64,000 nt of DNA. Source: Chelonobacter oris (GTDB lineage Bacteria > Pseudomonadota > Gammaproteobacteria > Enterobacterales > Pasteurellaceae). The notes under the pieces were generated by a model that saw only the letters and a program-made list of their open reading frames with translations, did not search any database and was not told where the DNA came from. Shown piece after piece: positions 29,362 to 38,310 of the stretch. Both the position numbers and the translations under genes were made by a program. The stretch's first letter is position 1. Each line of letters opens with the position of its first letter. The stretch spans positions 121,496-185,495 of the forward strand of contig NZ_JSUM01000013.1 in assembly GCF_000772535.1 (NCBI RefSeq), read 5' to 3'.

Positions 29362-30378
29362 CTATTCTTCAATCCCGGTAGTTACCGAAAAACATCGGCT
29401 TTCATGAGGGGGTAGCATAATCAATGTGCCGTTGCGTTGGGCGGCGAGATAGCCTTCCGGGCGGCAGGTGGCGGGGAGGACAAATGCGCCGACTTGTTGA
29501 TCCGCATTATATAAAATCCAGCGGGTGGCATAATTAAATTGCGCCGACAAGAATCGGGTGAGATAGGTATGCCCGTGTGGCGATTGCATCCGGTATTCCG
29601 GATATTTTTGGTATTGCTGCAAATTATCCATGAAAAACACAATTTCGGGGTTATACATGTCGTCATTGTCCAAACAGGTTAACGTATATTCCCCTTGTTT
29701 GATTTTATCGTTGAAAGCCGACCATTGCGGCGTAGGTTGAACATGGGCGGGGATAGATTCTCGCAATTGAATGGCTGAATCCGGGATATTTTGGCTGAAT
29801 ATTGCACCGTGTTCATAGCAGTAATTCATATGACACATATATTGTAACGGCATATCGACACTGGCAAGGTTGGTGACCTGCATTTGGATTTCAAACAGGC
29901 TGCTGTCGGCATGAATGATCACTTTCGGTTGTGCCAGATAGTGATCCCCAAAGCCTTTGACATATTCATATTCGCCGCAAATCGCAACCTGATCCGGTTC
30001 CAATTCAAGCCAGGCTTTGTCCAGCCGGGCGCAAGGCATTTCACCGTGTAAAGGGTGAGTGTCCTCAGGTGCGGGGCAGCCGTTGCGGATTAAACCGGAA
30101 TGAAAACAGAAGCAGCCGTAGGTGTCGATAATTTCATGACCGCACTTGGGTTCTTTGAACATATTTTTCATTTTCAGGCTATGCCCGTTGAAGCAGGCGT
30201 CCCAAATAATTTGTCCGTAGAACGGGAGTACGGTGACAAATCCTTTGCCGTTACTGATGGTAACGGCTTCTATACCGGAATTATATTGGAAACCTGCTAC
30301 TGTGATTTGCCGATTTTGTAACAGAATTCTTTTTTCTTTACCAAAATGTTCTTTGACTAAAGGGATAATACTTTTCAT
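29362..30378 (-). CDS. deoX: Deoxyribose mutarotase-like protein (DUF4432)
   Basis: A 338-residue member of the DUF4432 branch of the aldose 1-epimerase superfamily, the type encoded in deoQKPX deoxyribose operons of Salmonella and pathogenic E. coli. The galactose-mutarotase-like beta-sandwich is suggested by GFVTVLPFYGQIIWDACFNG near residue 45, the His of LHGEMP near 120 and the segment MCHMNYCYEHG near 195. It probably equilibrates the anomers of 2-deoxyribose for the kinase. It follows deoP by 13 bases, is preceded by AAGGAAAT, and is the last gene of the leftward deoK-deoP-deoX operon. Confidence 0.85.
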   Translation of the reverse strand: MKSIIPLVKEHFGKEKRILLQNRQITVAGFQYNSGIEAVTISNGKGFVTVLPFYGQIIWDACFNGHSLKMKNMFKEPKCGHEIIDTYGCFCFHSGLIRNGCPAPEDTHPLHGEMPCARLDKAWLELEPDQVAICGEYEYVKGFGDHYLAQPKVIIHADSSLFEIQMQVTNLASVDMPLQYMCHMNYCYEHGAIFSQNIPDSAIQLRESIPAHVQPTPQWSAFNDKIKQGEYTLTCLDNDDMYNPEIVFFMDNLQQYQKYPEYRMQSPHGHTYLTRFLSAQFNYATRWILYNADQQVGAFVLPATCRPEGYLAAQRNGTLIMLPPHESRCFSVTTGIEE

Positions 30379-30391
30379 ATGATTTCCTTAG

Positions 30392-31684
30392 TTAGTAGTG
30401 CTTGGATTCATTGCGTTTGCCATAAAAATAGTAACCGACATAAGCAAAGCAGAGCAGCGGCACGATAAAGGCAAGCTGAATTGAACCGAGCGAGTCGGAC
30501 ACCAAACCGTGAATGGCGGGCACCACGGCGGCACCGATAATTGACATGACGACCACGGCGCCGGCAACTTCACGGTGTTCCTGCTCGACGGTTTCCAGCA
30601 CGGAGGCATAGATTGTCGCCCAGCAAGGGCCGAACAAGGCGCTGGCGAAAATGGCGGCATAAACGGCTGAAAAATCAGGTACAAAGGCGGTATAAGCCAG
30701 TGTTATTACGCCTAATGCGGAATACCAGACCAAAACCCAGTTCGGTTTGAATTTCGCCATTAAGAAGTTGGCAATAAATTTGCCGACAAAGAATCCGATA
30801 AAACTGTATACCATAAAATTAGAGGCATCGCGCTCATTCATATTACTTAAATTGAGTGCCAGTCGAATGGTGAAAGACCACACGGCGACTTGCATACCGA
30901 CATATAAAAATTGTGCGGCAATTCCTTTTTTGAACGCAGTATTTTTCAGCAAATATTTTAAGGTGTCGATAAAGTGAACGTCTTGTTTGTGTTCTTGTTT
31001 TGCCGATTTGCACGTCGGGAAGCGGGTAATCAAAAACAGAACTGCAACGGCGATCAATACGAAGATCAGGTATTTGTATGGCTGTAGTGTATGTTGCAGC
31101 ATGGCAAGTTTGAAGTCATGCAGCTGTTCCGGGCTCATACCGATCATTTGTTCTTCCAGGCTGGCACCTTCTTGGAAAATCAGGTATTTGCCCAACAGAA
31201 TCCCGAAAATCGCACCAATCGGATAAAATGTCTGGCTGATATTCAAGCGTAATGTGGCGTAATCCTTATGCCCAATCATTGAGCTGTAAGTATTGGCGGA
31301 TGTTTCTAAAAAACTTAAACCGATAGCAATAGAGAAAATCGCAGCTAAAAACATGGTGTAAGTCGCCATGTGAGAGGCGGGGTAAAACATCAGACAACCG
31401 CCGATGTATAAGGTTAAGCCGATTAAGATGGCGATTTTATAGCTGGTTTTTTTAATCACAAGCGAGGCCGGAATGGCAATTAAAAAATAACCGCCGTAGA
31501 ATGCACTTTGCACCAGCGCACTGGCAAAATCGCTCAAGGTGAACACGCTTTTAAACTGGGTAATTAAAATGTCGTTCAGGCTGGCTGCTGCGCCCCATAA
31601 CGGGAACAGACACGACAATAAAATAAATTGAAACAGTGGCGTTCTGTTCAAATAGCCGTCTGGCATTTGGATAATGTTCTTCAT
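30392..31684 (-). CDS. deoP: Deoxyribose permease (FucP-like MFS)
   Basis: A 430-residue major-facilitator permease of the fucose:H+ symporter family with twelve predicted helices; deoP genes of enteric bacteria are of this type. Landmarks are LFQFILLSCLFPLWGAAASL in helix 1, FFLSFLETSANTY-type segment (GLSFLETSANTYSS) and VGMQVAVWSFTIR in the second half. I start at the ATG at 31684, which follows AGAAGGA, rather than an upstream in-frame ATG at 31789 that would run into deoK. It likely brings 2-deoxyribose into the cell, with deoK 16 bases upstream and deoX 13 bases downstream. Confidence 0.88.
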   Translation of the reverse strand: MKNIIQMPDGYLNRTPLFQFILLSCLFPLWGAAASLNDILITQFKSVFTLSDFASALVQSAFYGGYFLIAIPASLVIKKTSYKIAILIGLTLYIGGCLMFYPASHMATYTMFLAAIFSIAIGLSFLETSANTYSSMIGHKDYATLRLNISQTFYPIGAIFGILLGKYLIFQEGASLEEQMIGMSPEQLHDFKLAMLQHTLQPYKYLIFVLIAVAVLFLITRFPTCKSAKQEHKQDVHFIDTLKYLLKNTAFKKGIAAQFLYVGMQVAVWSFTIRLALNLSNMNERDASNFMVYSFIGFFVGKFIANFLMAKFKPNWVLVWYSALGVITLAYTAFVPDFSAVYAAIFASALFGPCWATIYASVLETVEQEHREVAGAVVVMSIIGAAVVPAIHGLVSDSLGSIQLAFIVPLLCFAYVGYYFYGKRNESKHY

Positions 31685-31700
31685 AGTCGGATCCTTCTCA

Positions 31701-32621
31701 TTAAAGACAGTGTTGTTTAAACAGCTCAAATTCGGTCTGATTCGGGTAAGAGGACTGCGTTCCTTTGCCGGTGACACTGCAAGCGGCAAATAAAGAGGCT
31801 TCTTTCATGGCGGCTAAGACATCGCCGCTTTGGATATAGTGATGGGCGAAACAGCCGATAAAGGCATCGCCTGCACCGCTGGTGTCGACGGCGTTGACCT
31901 TATAGGGCGGAACATGCACGATATGATCATCATGCAACCAGACCGCCCCTTTTTCACCCAATGTAACAATGATGTTTTTGAGCCCTTTTCCCAGTAGAAA
32001 ACCGGCTGCGGCTTGAATTTGCGCCATATTGTTGACCGGCATTCCGGTCAGAATTTCCAATTCGGTTTCATTCGGCATAAAGAAATCGCACTTGCAGGCA
32101 TATTCCAGAGACAGGGCTTTACTGGCCGGCGCCGGATTCAAAATGACCGGAATTGCATGCTTATTCGCAAAATCAATGGCGTAATAAACGGTTTCCAACG
32201 GAATTTCCAGTTGTAGCACGATTAATTTACACTGTTGCAGGCTTTCGGCCGCCCGATCGATATCTTCGGGTTGTAAGTGTGCATTTGCTCCCTTGATAAT
32301 CAAAATGCGATTTTGCGAACTGGAATCGACAAAGATCGGCGCAACACCACTGGAAACCCCGTTGACTTTTTCTACATATCGGGTATCGACACCGTACTGC
32401 TTGAAGTTATTAATTGTGTTATCCGCAAATACATCATCGCCGACTTTCGACTGCATCATCACTTTCGCCCCCAATTTGGCGGCGGCAATGGCCTGATTCG
32501 CACCTTTGCCGCCGCATCCCATCTGGAATGTCGGCGCTTCCAGCGTCTCGCCGGCTTTCGGCATTTGGTCGACATAAGTAATTAAATCGACCATGTTTGA
32601 TCCAATCACTGCAATATCCAT
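31701..32621 (-). CDS. deoK: Deoxyribokinase
   Basis: A ribokinase-family enzyme predicted to make 2-deoxyribose 5-phosphate, the substrate of DeoC. It has GCGGKGANQAIAAAKLG near residues 37-53 and the catalytic DTSGAGDAFIG near 250 (Asp of GAGD). Using the third of three consecutive ATG codons (32621), which has the best spacing from AAAGGAG, the product is 306 residues, the same size as described DeoK proteins. Ribokinase itself is the main alternative, but the deoP/deoX/deoC surroundings favour deoxyribose. It is the first gene of the leftward operon and divergent from deoC. Confidence 0.88.
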   Translation of the reverse strand: MDIAVIGSNMVDLITYVDQMPKAGETLEAPTFQMGCGGKGANQAIAAAKLGAKVMMQSKVGDDVFADNTINNFKQYGVDTRYVEKVNGVSSGVAPIFVDSSSQNRILIIKGANAHLQPEDIDRAAESLQQCKLIVLQLEIPLETVYYAIDFANKHAIPVILNPAPASKALSLEYACKCDFFMPNETELEILTGMPVNNMAQIQAAAGFLLGKGLKNIIVTLGEKGAVWLHDDHIVHVPPYKVNAVDTSGAGDAFIGCFAHHYIQSGDVLAAMKEASLFAACSVTGKGTQSSYPNQTEFELFKQHCL

Positions 32622-32691
32622 CATCATCTCCTTTGTTAAAAAATACACATTTTTAGTTAAAATGAGTTTATAATAATAAAAATGTTAAAAA

Positions 32692-32707
32692 AGTTACATT
32701 GATCACA
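32692..32707. promoter_or_regulatory. CRP-like site between deoK and deoC
   Basis: AGTTA, six bases, then TCACA: one perfect and one weak CRP half-site in the 160-base divergent region. The region is very A+T-rich. CRP control of deoxyribose genes is known in enteric bacteria; here it is inferred from the sequence match alone. Confidence 0.4.
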
Positions 32708-32781
32708 GATTTTAAATTAAATCCGGATATGATATGAAAAAGTTGGATTTTGTTTGATTAAATACTCAATAGGAGAGAAGA

Positions 32782-33456
32782 ATGAACGTGAAGAAAATAG
32801 CAAACATGATAGATCATACCGCACTGACCAGTAATAAATCAGAGGCTGAAATAGCGGTTTTATGTCGGGAGGCGATGTTAAATGAATTTTATTCGGTCTG
32901 TATCAATGCCTGCCACATTCCGTTTGCCAAAACAATTTTAAATAATAGTAATGTTAAAATCTGCACAGTGGTAGGATTTCCGCTGGGGGCGACGTTTTCG
33001 TCGGTCAAGGCATTCGAAGCCGCCGAGGCGATTAAGGCGGGAGCCGAAGAAATTGATATGGTGATCAATATCGGCTGGGTCAAATCAGGCAAATGGCAAG
33101 CGGTACAACAAGATATTCAAGCCGTATTAACGGCTTGCGCGGATATTCCGTTAAAAGTGATTTTGGAAACCTGTTTATTAACACGGGAGGAGAGAGTAAA
33201 ATTATGCGAAGTTTGCCGCACGCTGAATGTGGCTTTTGTGAAAACCTCGACCGGATTCAGCACCGGCGGCGCGACCGTTGACGATGTAGCGCTGATGCGG
33301 CAAACCGTCGGCGAGACCGTCGGCGTCAAAGCTTCCGGCGGTGTGCGGGATATCGAAACCGCACTTGCGATGATCAACGCCGGCGCAACCCGCCTCGGCA
33401 CCAGTTCCGGCGTTGCTATTGTTAATGGATTGCAGGATAATCAATCGGATTATTAA
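32782..33456 (+). CDS. deoC: Deoxyribose-phosphate aldolase
   Basis: Splits 2-deoxyribose 5-phosphate into glyceraldehyde 3-phosphate and acetaldehyde. The 224-residue class I aldolase has the Schiff-base lysine Lys154 in FVKTSTGF and the proton-relay lysine Lys183 in VKASGGVR, with [10 protein letters not shown] near residue 61. This is the short form found in many Gram-positives and Pasteurellaceae rather than the 259-residue E. coli form. The ATG follows AGGAGAG. It is divergent from deoK and followed 17 bases later by the DeoR-type regulator gene. Confidence 0.96.
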   Translation: MNVKKIANMIDHTALTSNKSEAEIAVLCREAMLNEFYSVCINACHIPFAKTILNNSNVKICTVVGFPLGATFSSVKAFEAAEAIKAGAEEIDMVINIGWVKSGKWQAVQQDIQAVLTACADIPLKVILETCLLTREERVKLCEVCRTLNVAFVKTSTGFSTGGATVDDVALMRQTVGETVGVKASGGVRDIETALAMINAGATRLGTSSGVAIVNGLQDNQSDY

Positions 33457-33473
33457 ACGGCACAGGAGGCGGC

Positions 33474-34235
33474 GTGGATAGCAAAACCAATTCTCGGATT
33501 CAACAGCTGGAATTTCTGTTAAAACAGATGGATAAAATCCATCTGCGTGATGCCGCCGCTATTTTGAATGTTTCCGAAATGACGATTCGCCGCGATTTGG
33601 GCAGTGAACCCGGTTCGCTGGTGTTGCTCGGTGGTTATATCGTCAAAGATCCGCAACGTTTAAATGAAAACGGCTATTTTATTTTTGAGCAGCAAAGCAA
33701 AAATATCGCACAAAAAATGCAGATCGGCAAATTAGCCGCCGAACAAATTAGAGAAGGGGACGTGGTTTTTTTCGACTGCGGCTCGACCATTCCGTTTATT
33801 GCATCGCAAATCAGCGATTCGCTCGCCTTTACCGCACTTTGTTGCTCCATTAATACGTTTATGGTGTTACAGGAAAAAAGCCGTTGTAACTTGATTTTAT
33901 GCGGCGGATATTATTCAAGGGACAACTCTTTCTTAGATGCGGTGACCTTGCAAAACGAACTGGATGTCGTGTGTCCCAACAAAGCCTTTATTTCCGCCGC
34001 CGGCGTCCATCACCAAAAAGGGGTAACCTGTTTCAATTTTAATGAGGCGAGAGTGAAAGTAAAAGCGATGCACAAATCGCAACACAGCACCTTAGTGTTC
34101 GACGACAGTAAAATCAATAAAATCCAGCAGGCTTATATCGGCGAAATCGATCAATTTGATCAAATCATCTGTAATGCCTCTTTGCCGGCTGAATTTGCCC
34201 AAACGGCACTGCCGCCTTTGATATCTAAATCATAG
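33474..34235 (+). CDS. deoQ: DeoR-family regulator of deoxyribose genes
   Basis: A 253-residue DeoR-type repressor: N-terminal HTH (about residues 18-45, IHLRDAAAILNVSEMTIRRDL) and a C-terminal DeoRC sensor domain with the phosphosugar-binding DCGSTIPFIA near 102 and FISAAGVHHQKG near 173. The start codon is GTG, set by AGGAGG five bases upstream. Position next to deoC and the deoKPX operon suggests it is the local regulator (deoQ of enteric clusters), responding to deoxyribose 5-phosphate; DeoR itself is a close alternative name. waaC begins eight bases after its stop. Confidence 0.82.
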   Translation: MDSKTNSRIQQLEFLLKQMDKIHLRDAAAILNVSEMTIRRDLGSEPGSLVLLGGYIVKDPQRLNENGYFIFEQQSKNIAQKMQIGKLAAEQIREGDVVFFDCGSTIPFIASQISDSLAFTALCCSINTFMVLQEKSRCNLILCGGYYSRDNSFLDAVTLQNELDVVCPNKAFISAAGVHHQKGVTCFNFNEARVKVKAMHKSQHSTLVFDDSKINKIQQAYIGEIDQFDQIICNASLPAEFAQTALPPLISKS

Positions 34236-34242
34236 GGGGGAT

Positions 34243-35205
34243 ATGAAAGTCTGCCTGATCAAAACATCATCAATGGGGGATCTGTTGCATACGTTGCCGG
34301 CGTTGACCGATGCACAGCGGGCGATTCCCGATTTGCAGCTGGATTGGGTGGCGGAAGAGAATTTTGCCGAAATTCCCCAGTGGCATTCGGCAGTGAATCG
34401 GGTGATTCCGATGGCGTTACGCCGTTGGCGAAAAAAACCGTTTAATGCCCAAGTGCGGTACCAATGGCGGCAATATCGTACTTTGCTACAAGCGAACGAA
34501 TATGATGCCGTGATTGATGCGCAAGGCTTATTGAAAAGTGCGGTTTTTGCCACCCGTCTGGCGCACGGCGTAAAGCATGGCTATGATTGCCGTTCGATTC
34601 GGGAACCGCTTGCCGCTTTCTTCTATGATAAAACCTATAATATCCGCTATCGGCAGCACGCCGTTGAACGGATTCGGCAACTTTTTGCGGCCGGTTTGGG
34701 CTATCCGTTACCGACCGCAAAAGGCGATTACGGCATTGCTCATCATTTTCTCAATCAACCGCATTTTGCACCGCCTTATTTGATTTTTATCCATTCCACC
34801 ACTCGCAACGACAAGCACTGGCCGGAAGCGGCATGGCGTGAACTTATCGCACTGCTTGAGCCTTACGGCTACCGAATCCGACTGCCGTGGGGCAACGAAA
34901 AAGAGCGGTTACGCGCCGAGCGCTTGGCGCATGGTTTTGCTTATGCAGACGTTTTGCCCAAGACCAGTTTGTCACAGATAGCGAACCAACTTGCCCACGC
35001 CAAAGCCGTGGTTTCCGTCGATACCGGTTTATCCCACCTGACCGCAGCCTTGGACAAACCGAACATCACCCTCTATGGCGCCAGCGATCCGATGTTAATC
35101 GGTGCTTACGGCAACAACCAAACCGCACTTGCCGCCGAAAGCATGGCGGAAATTACCGTGCGGCAGGTTATAGATCAGCTTAAGACAACCATTGAACGGG
35201 TTTAG
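34243..35205 (+). CDS. waaC: ADP-heptose:LPS heptosyltransferase I
   Basis: Adds the first heptose to Kdo-lipid A. It is a family 9 glycosyltransferase of 320 residues, opening MKVCLIKTSSMGDLLHTLPA (the KTSSMGD signature is that of WaaC), with FIHSTTRNDKHWPEAAW for ADP-heptose binding near residue 185 and VSVDTGLSHLTAAL near 260. The ribosome site is GGGGGG just before the ATG. It starts eight bases after deoQ but works in an unrelated pathway. Its stop codon overlaps the convergent xylB stop by four bases. Confidence 0.95.
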   Translation: MKVCLIKTSSMGDLLHTLPALTDAQRAIPDLQLDWVAEENFAEIPQWHSAVNRVIPMALRRWRKKPFNAQVRYQWRQYRTLLQANEYDAVIDAQGLLKSAVFATRLAHGVKHGYDCRSIREPLAAFFYDKTYNIRYRQHAVERIRQLFAAGLGYPLPTAKGDYGIAHHFLNQPHFAPPYLIFIHSTTRNDKHWPEAAWRELIALLEPYGYRIRLPWGNEKERLRAERLAHGFAYADVLPKTSLSQIANQLAHAKAVVSVDTGLSHLTAALDKPNITLYGASDPMLIGAYGNNQTALAAESMAEITVRQVIDQLKTTIERV

Positions 35206-36650
35206 GCAAAGCCTTTTAAACGTTGATAAAGCTGATTGAACTTTACTTTTTTAGCATGATAATAAGCTGTTTTTTCGATATCGGGCTGATAGATTTTTTC
35301 CAATGCCAACGGTGGACACAAATCGGCAATATTTTTATCCGGATTGAGTGCTATTTGAGCCAATTTTGCTGCGCCTAAAGCCGGCCCGACATCTCCGCCT
35401 TTACGATATTCCAGTGGCTTGCCCGTAATATCCGCCAGCAGCTGTCGCCAATAGTGACTTTTCGCTCCACCGCCGATTAAGGTGATATTGTCGGCAGCCA
35501 CGCCGCTATCATGCAGCACATCCATTCCTTGGGCTAATGCAAAACTGACGCCTTCGATAACGGCTTTTGCTAAGGTTGCTTGGGAGCTGTTATGGGTCAT
35601 GCCCCAAAAGACCCCTTTGGCATAAGGATCATTGTGTGGAGTTCTTTCACCGGATAGATAGGGCAGAAAAATAACATCGGAATGATTATTATCCTGCTCG
35701 GCCAGTTCAAAGAAACGGGTAATATCATTAATTCCCAATAAAGTATTTGCCCAGTCAATGCAGGAAGCGGCGCTTAAAATAACGGACATTAAATGCCATC
35801 GTTGCGGCAGGGCATGGCAGAAACTGTGTACGGCTTTTTCAGGATTGCCGACAAATTTATCGGTGACGACGAAATAGACGCCGGAGGTGCCGAGAGAGAG
35901 CATGGCTTGCCCGTTTTTGTATAAACCGACACCGATTGCACCGGCCGCATTATCGCCGGCACCGGCAATGATTGGAATCTGATTCATACCCCACTGTTCG
36001 GCAATGTTCGGTAATAATGTTCCGCAAATTTGATTGCCTTCCAGGAGTTCCGGCATATTGTCAACGGATAAACGGCAGGCGGAAAGTAAATCTTGATTCC
36101 AAGTGCGGTTGGCGACATCGAGCCACATGGTTCCGGAAGCATCGGACATATCGGAGAAATAGCCGCCGCTCATCAAAAAACGGATATAATCTTTCGGTAA
36201 TAAGACCTTGTGGATTCTTTGAAACAATTCCGGCTGATGTTTTTCGAACCATTTCAATTTGGGAGCGGTAAAGCCGGGCATCATAAGATTGCCGGTAATT
36301 TGGCGTGAGTTCGGCACATGTTTCTCCAATTCGTGACACTCTTCAAAACTGCGGCCGTCATTCCAGAGTATCGCCGGATAAATCACGTTGTTTTGTTGAT
36401 CGAGCATGACGGCGCCATGCATTTGTCCGGTTAAACCAATCGCTTTAACGCGCTTCAATTGATGATCGTTTTTCAGTGCTTGAATACTGATATTAATCGC
36501 TTTCCACCATTCATCAGGATTTTGTTCCGACCAAAGCGGTTTAGGACGACTGATATGCAGTGAGGTTGAATGGGTTGCAATAATGGTTTGCTGTTCGTCT
36601 AATAACACTAATTTGACACCTGAAGTGCCTAAATCAATACCAAGATACAT
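35202..36650 (-). CDS. xylB: Xylulokinase
   Basis: Phosphorylates D-xylulose to xylulose 5-phosphate, which enters the pentose phosphate pathway. A 482-residue FGGY kinase: MYLGIDLGTSGVKLVLLD (phosphate-binding loop 1), GLTGQMHGAVML near residue 75 (the xylulokinase-specific GQMHG), AGAGDNAAGAIGVG near 230 with the catalytic Asp, and GGGAKSHYWRQ near 395. It lies 61 bases downstream of xylA in the same transcription unit; a small hairpin ATCCAG/CTGGAT separates them. Confidence 0.97.
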   Translation of the reverse strand: MYLGIDLGTSGVKLVLLDEQQTIIATHSTSLHISRPKPLWSEQNPDEWWKAINISIQALKNDHQLKRVKAIGLTGQMHGAVMLDQQNNVIYPAILWNDGRSFEECHELEKHVPNSRQITGNLMMPGFTAPKLKWFEKHQPELFQRIHKVLLPKDYIRFLMSGGYFSDMSDASGTMWLDVANRTWNQDLLSACRLSVDNMPELLEGNQICGTLLPNIAEQWGMNQIPIIAGAGDNAAGAIGVGLYKNGQAMLSLGTSGVYFVVTDKFVGNPEKAVHSFCHALPQRWHLMSVILSAASCIDWANTLLGINDITRFFELAEQDNNHSDVIFLPYLSGERTPHNDPYAKGVFWGMTHNSSQATLAKAVIEGVSFALAQGMDVLHDSGVAADNITLIGGGAKSHYWRQLLADITGKPLEYRKGGDVGPALGAAKLAQIALNPDKNIADLCPPLALEKIYQPDIEKTAYYHAKKVKFNQLYQRLKGFA

Positions 36651-36711
36651 ATTATGCTCCGCAATAATGATGAAAAATCCAGAACGGTTATCATTGTCCT
36701 GGATGTTTAAT

Positions 36712-38031
36712 TTATTTATAAATATAAGAATTTATGATATTTTCCAGCAGTTCTTGATGACCGGAAACAGGTTGTGGCGCCAGTTGCTTGTCTTCAACCA
36801 ATCCTGCCAAATCTTCCAGTGATGAATTTCCATTAAGAATAGACTGTCCCAATTCAGTATTCCAACCGGCATAACGCTGGTCGACAATTTTCTGTAATCG
36901 TTGATCTTTAACCATTTCAGCCGCAATCAGCAGTGATTGTGCCAGAACATCGATGCCGCCGATATGTGCGTGGAATAAATCATATTTATCAATGCTTTGT
37001 CTTCTTATTTTAGCATCAAAATTAAAGCCGCCCGTCGTCAGCCCGCCGGCTTTCAAAATTTCATACAAAACCAATGCATTTTCTTCCACGCTGTTCGGGA
37101 ATTGATCGGTATCCCAACCCAGCTGAGGATCGCCGCGGTTGGCATCAATAGATCCCAACATGCCCAGCCCGACCGCACTTGCGACTTCGTGTTGGAATGT
37201 ATGTCCGGCTAAGGTCGCATGGTTGGCTTCAATATTGACCTTGATTTCATTTTCCAGCCCGAATTGTTTCAGGAAGCCGTAGACCGTTGCGACGTCATAA
37301 TCATATTGATGTTTGGTCGGCTCCTGTGGTTTGGGTTCAATCAGTAGTGTACCGGTGAAACCGATTTTATATTTATGTTCCACAACCAGTTGCATAAAAC
37401 GTCCCAGCTGCTCACGTTCACGTTTTAAATCGGTGTTGAGTAATGTTTCATAACCCTCACGTCCACCCCATAGGACATAATTTTCACCTCGTAGTTTTTG
37501 GGTCGCATTCATAGCATGGAAAACTTGAGTTGCGGCACAGGCAAAGACTTCCGGATTCGGATTGCTTGCCGCACCGGACATATAACGCGGATTGGTAAAA
37601 CAGTTTGCCGTCCCCCATAATAACTTAATACCGGTTTGTACTTGTTTTTCGGCAAGAATATCGACAATGGTCGTGAAGTTCCGAATATATTCTTTAAAAG
37701 AACGACCTTCCGGTGCGATATCAATATCATGGAAGCAGTAATAGGGAACGTTAAGTTTTTTGAGAAATTCAAAAGCAATATCGGCTTTTTGTTTTGCGGC
37801 GTCAAGCGGTGCTGCGGTTTGCTGCCAAGGTCGTTCCAAAGAGCCGCTGCCGAACATATCGGTTCCGTTCCAACAGAATGTATGCCAATAGCAGACGGCT
37901 ATACGCAAATGTTCCGCCATCGTTTTTCCTAAAACGATACGTTCGGCATCATAGTAGCGGTATGCCAAAGGATTAGTACTGTCTTTTCCTTCATAGTTAA
38001 TTTGATCAATCTTCTCAAAATAATCAGCCAT
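36712..38031 (-). CDS. xylA: Xylose isomerase
   Basis: Converts D-xylose to D-xylulose. The 439-residue protein matches the group II enzyme length. Catalytic His is in [13 protein letters not shown] near residue 102, with the metal-binding segment [18 protein letters not shown] near 262 and [18 protein letters not shown] near 296. I start at the ATG at 38031, preceded by AGGAGAAAG and giving the classic [15 protein letters not shown]-terminus; a further 23 in-frame codons upstream are not typical. It is divergent from xylF across a 279-base control region with two CRP sites. Confidence 0.97.
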   Translation of the reverse strand: MADYFEKIDQINYEGKDSTNPLAYRYYDAERIVLGKTMAEHLRIAVCYWHTFCWNGTDMFGSGSLERPWQQTAAPLDAAKQKADIAFEFLKKLNVPYYCFHDIDIAPEGRSFKEYIRNFTTIVDILAEKQVQTGIKLLWGTANCFTNPRYMSGAASNPNPEVFACAATQVFHAMNATQKLRGENYVLWGGREGYETLLNTDLKREREQLGRFMQLVVEHKYKIGFTGTLLIEPKPQEPTKHQYDYDVATVYGFLKQFGLENEIKVNIEANHATLAGHTFQHEVASAVGLGMLGSIDANRGDPQLGWDTDQFPNSVEENALVLYEILKAGGLTTGGFNFDAKIRRQSIDKYDLFHAHIGGIDVLAQSLLIAAEMVKDQRLQKIVDQRYAGWNTELGQSILNGNSSLEDLAGLVEDKQLAPQPVSGHQELLENIINSYIYK

Positions 38032-38138
38032 TTTCTTTCTCCTGTATAAATACAATGTTATTTCGAAGCAAAGATAAAGGCAGAGAGGATGAGGTATCAA
38101 TTATGTTATTTTATTTTGTGATTAATAATATTGTTTTA

Positions 38139-38154
38139 TGTGATGGTTGTCACA
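38139..38154. promoter_or_regulatory. CRP site 1 in the xylA-xylF region
   Basis: TGTGA-TGGTTG-TCACA, a perfect match to the CRP core with the correct six-base spacer. It lies between the divergent xylA and xylF genes, nearer to xylA. Confidence 0.85.
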
Positions 38155-38172
38155 GATAAGATAAGTTTGAGT

Positions 38173-38188
38173 TGTGATAGGAATCACA
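38173..38188. promoter_or_regulatory. CRP site 2 in the xylA-xylF region
   Basis: TGTGA-TAGGAA-TCACA, a second perfect CRP core, 34 bases from the first. The pair probably serves the two divergent xyl promoters, though one could act on both. A further TGTGAT half-site occurs near 38118. Confidence 0.85.
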
Positions 38189-38310
38189 TAAAACATAAAT
38201 CATAATATGAAAATAAAATTCATTAATTGTATTTTTGGGCTAAATGTAAAATATTAGACTCGTCATAAAGACAAGTCAGCATTTAATTAATTACATGTGA
38301 GGTATTCGAT

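Noticed and set aside
36678..36705. Hairpin between xylA and xylB as a terminator
   Set aside because: Only a six-base stem with a large loop, and the two genes are expected to be co-transcribed.
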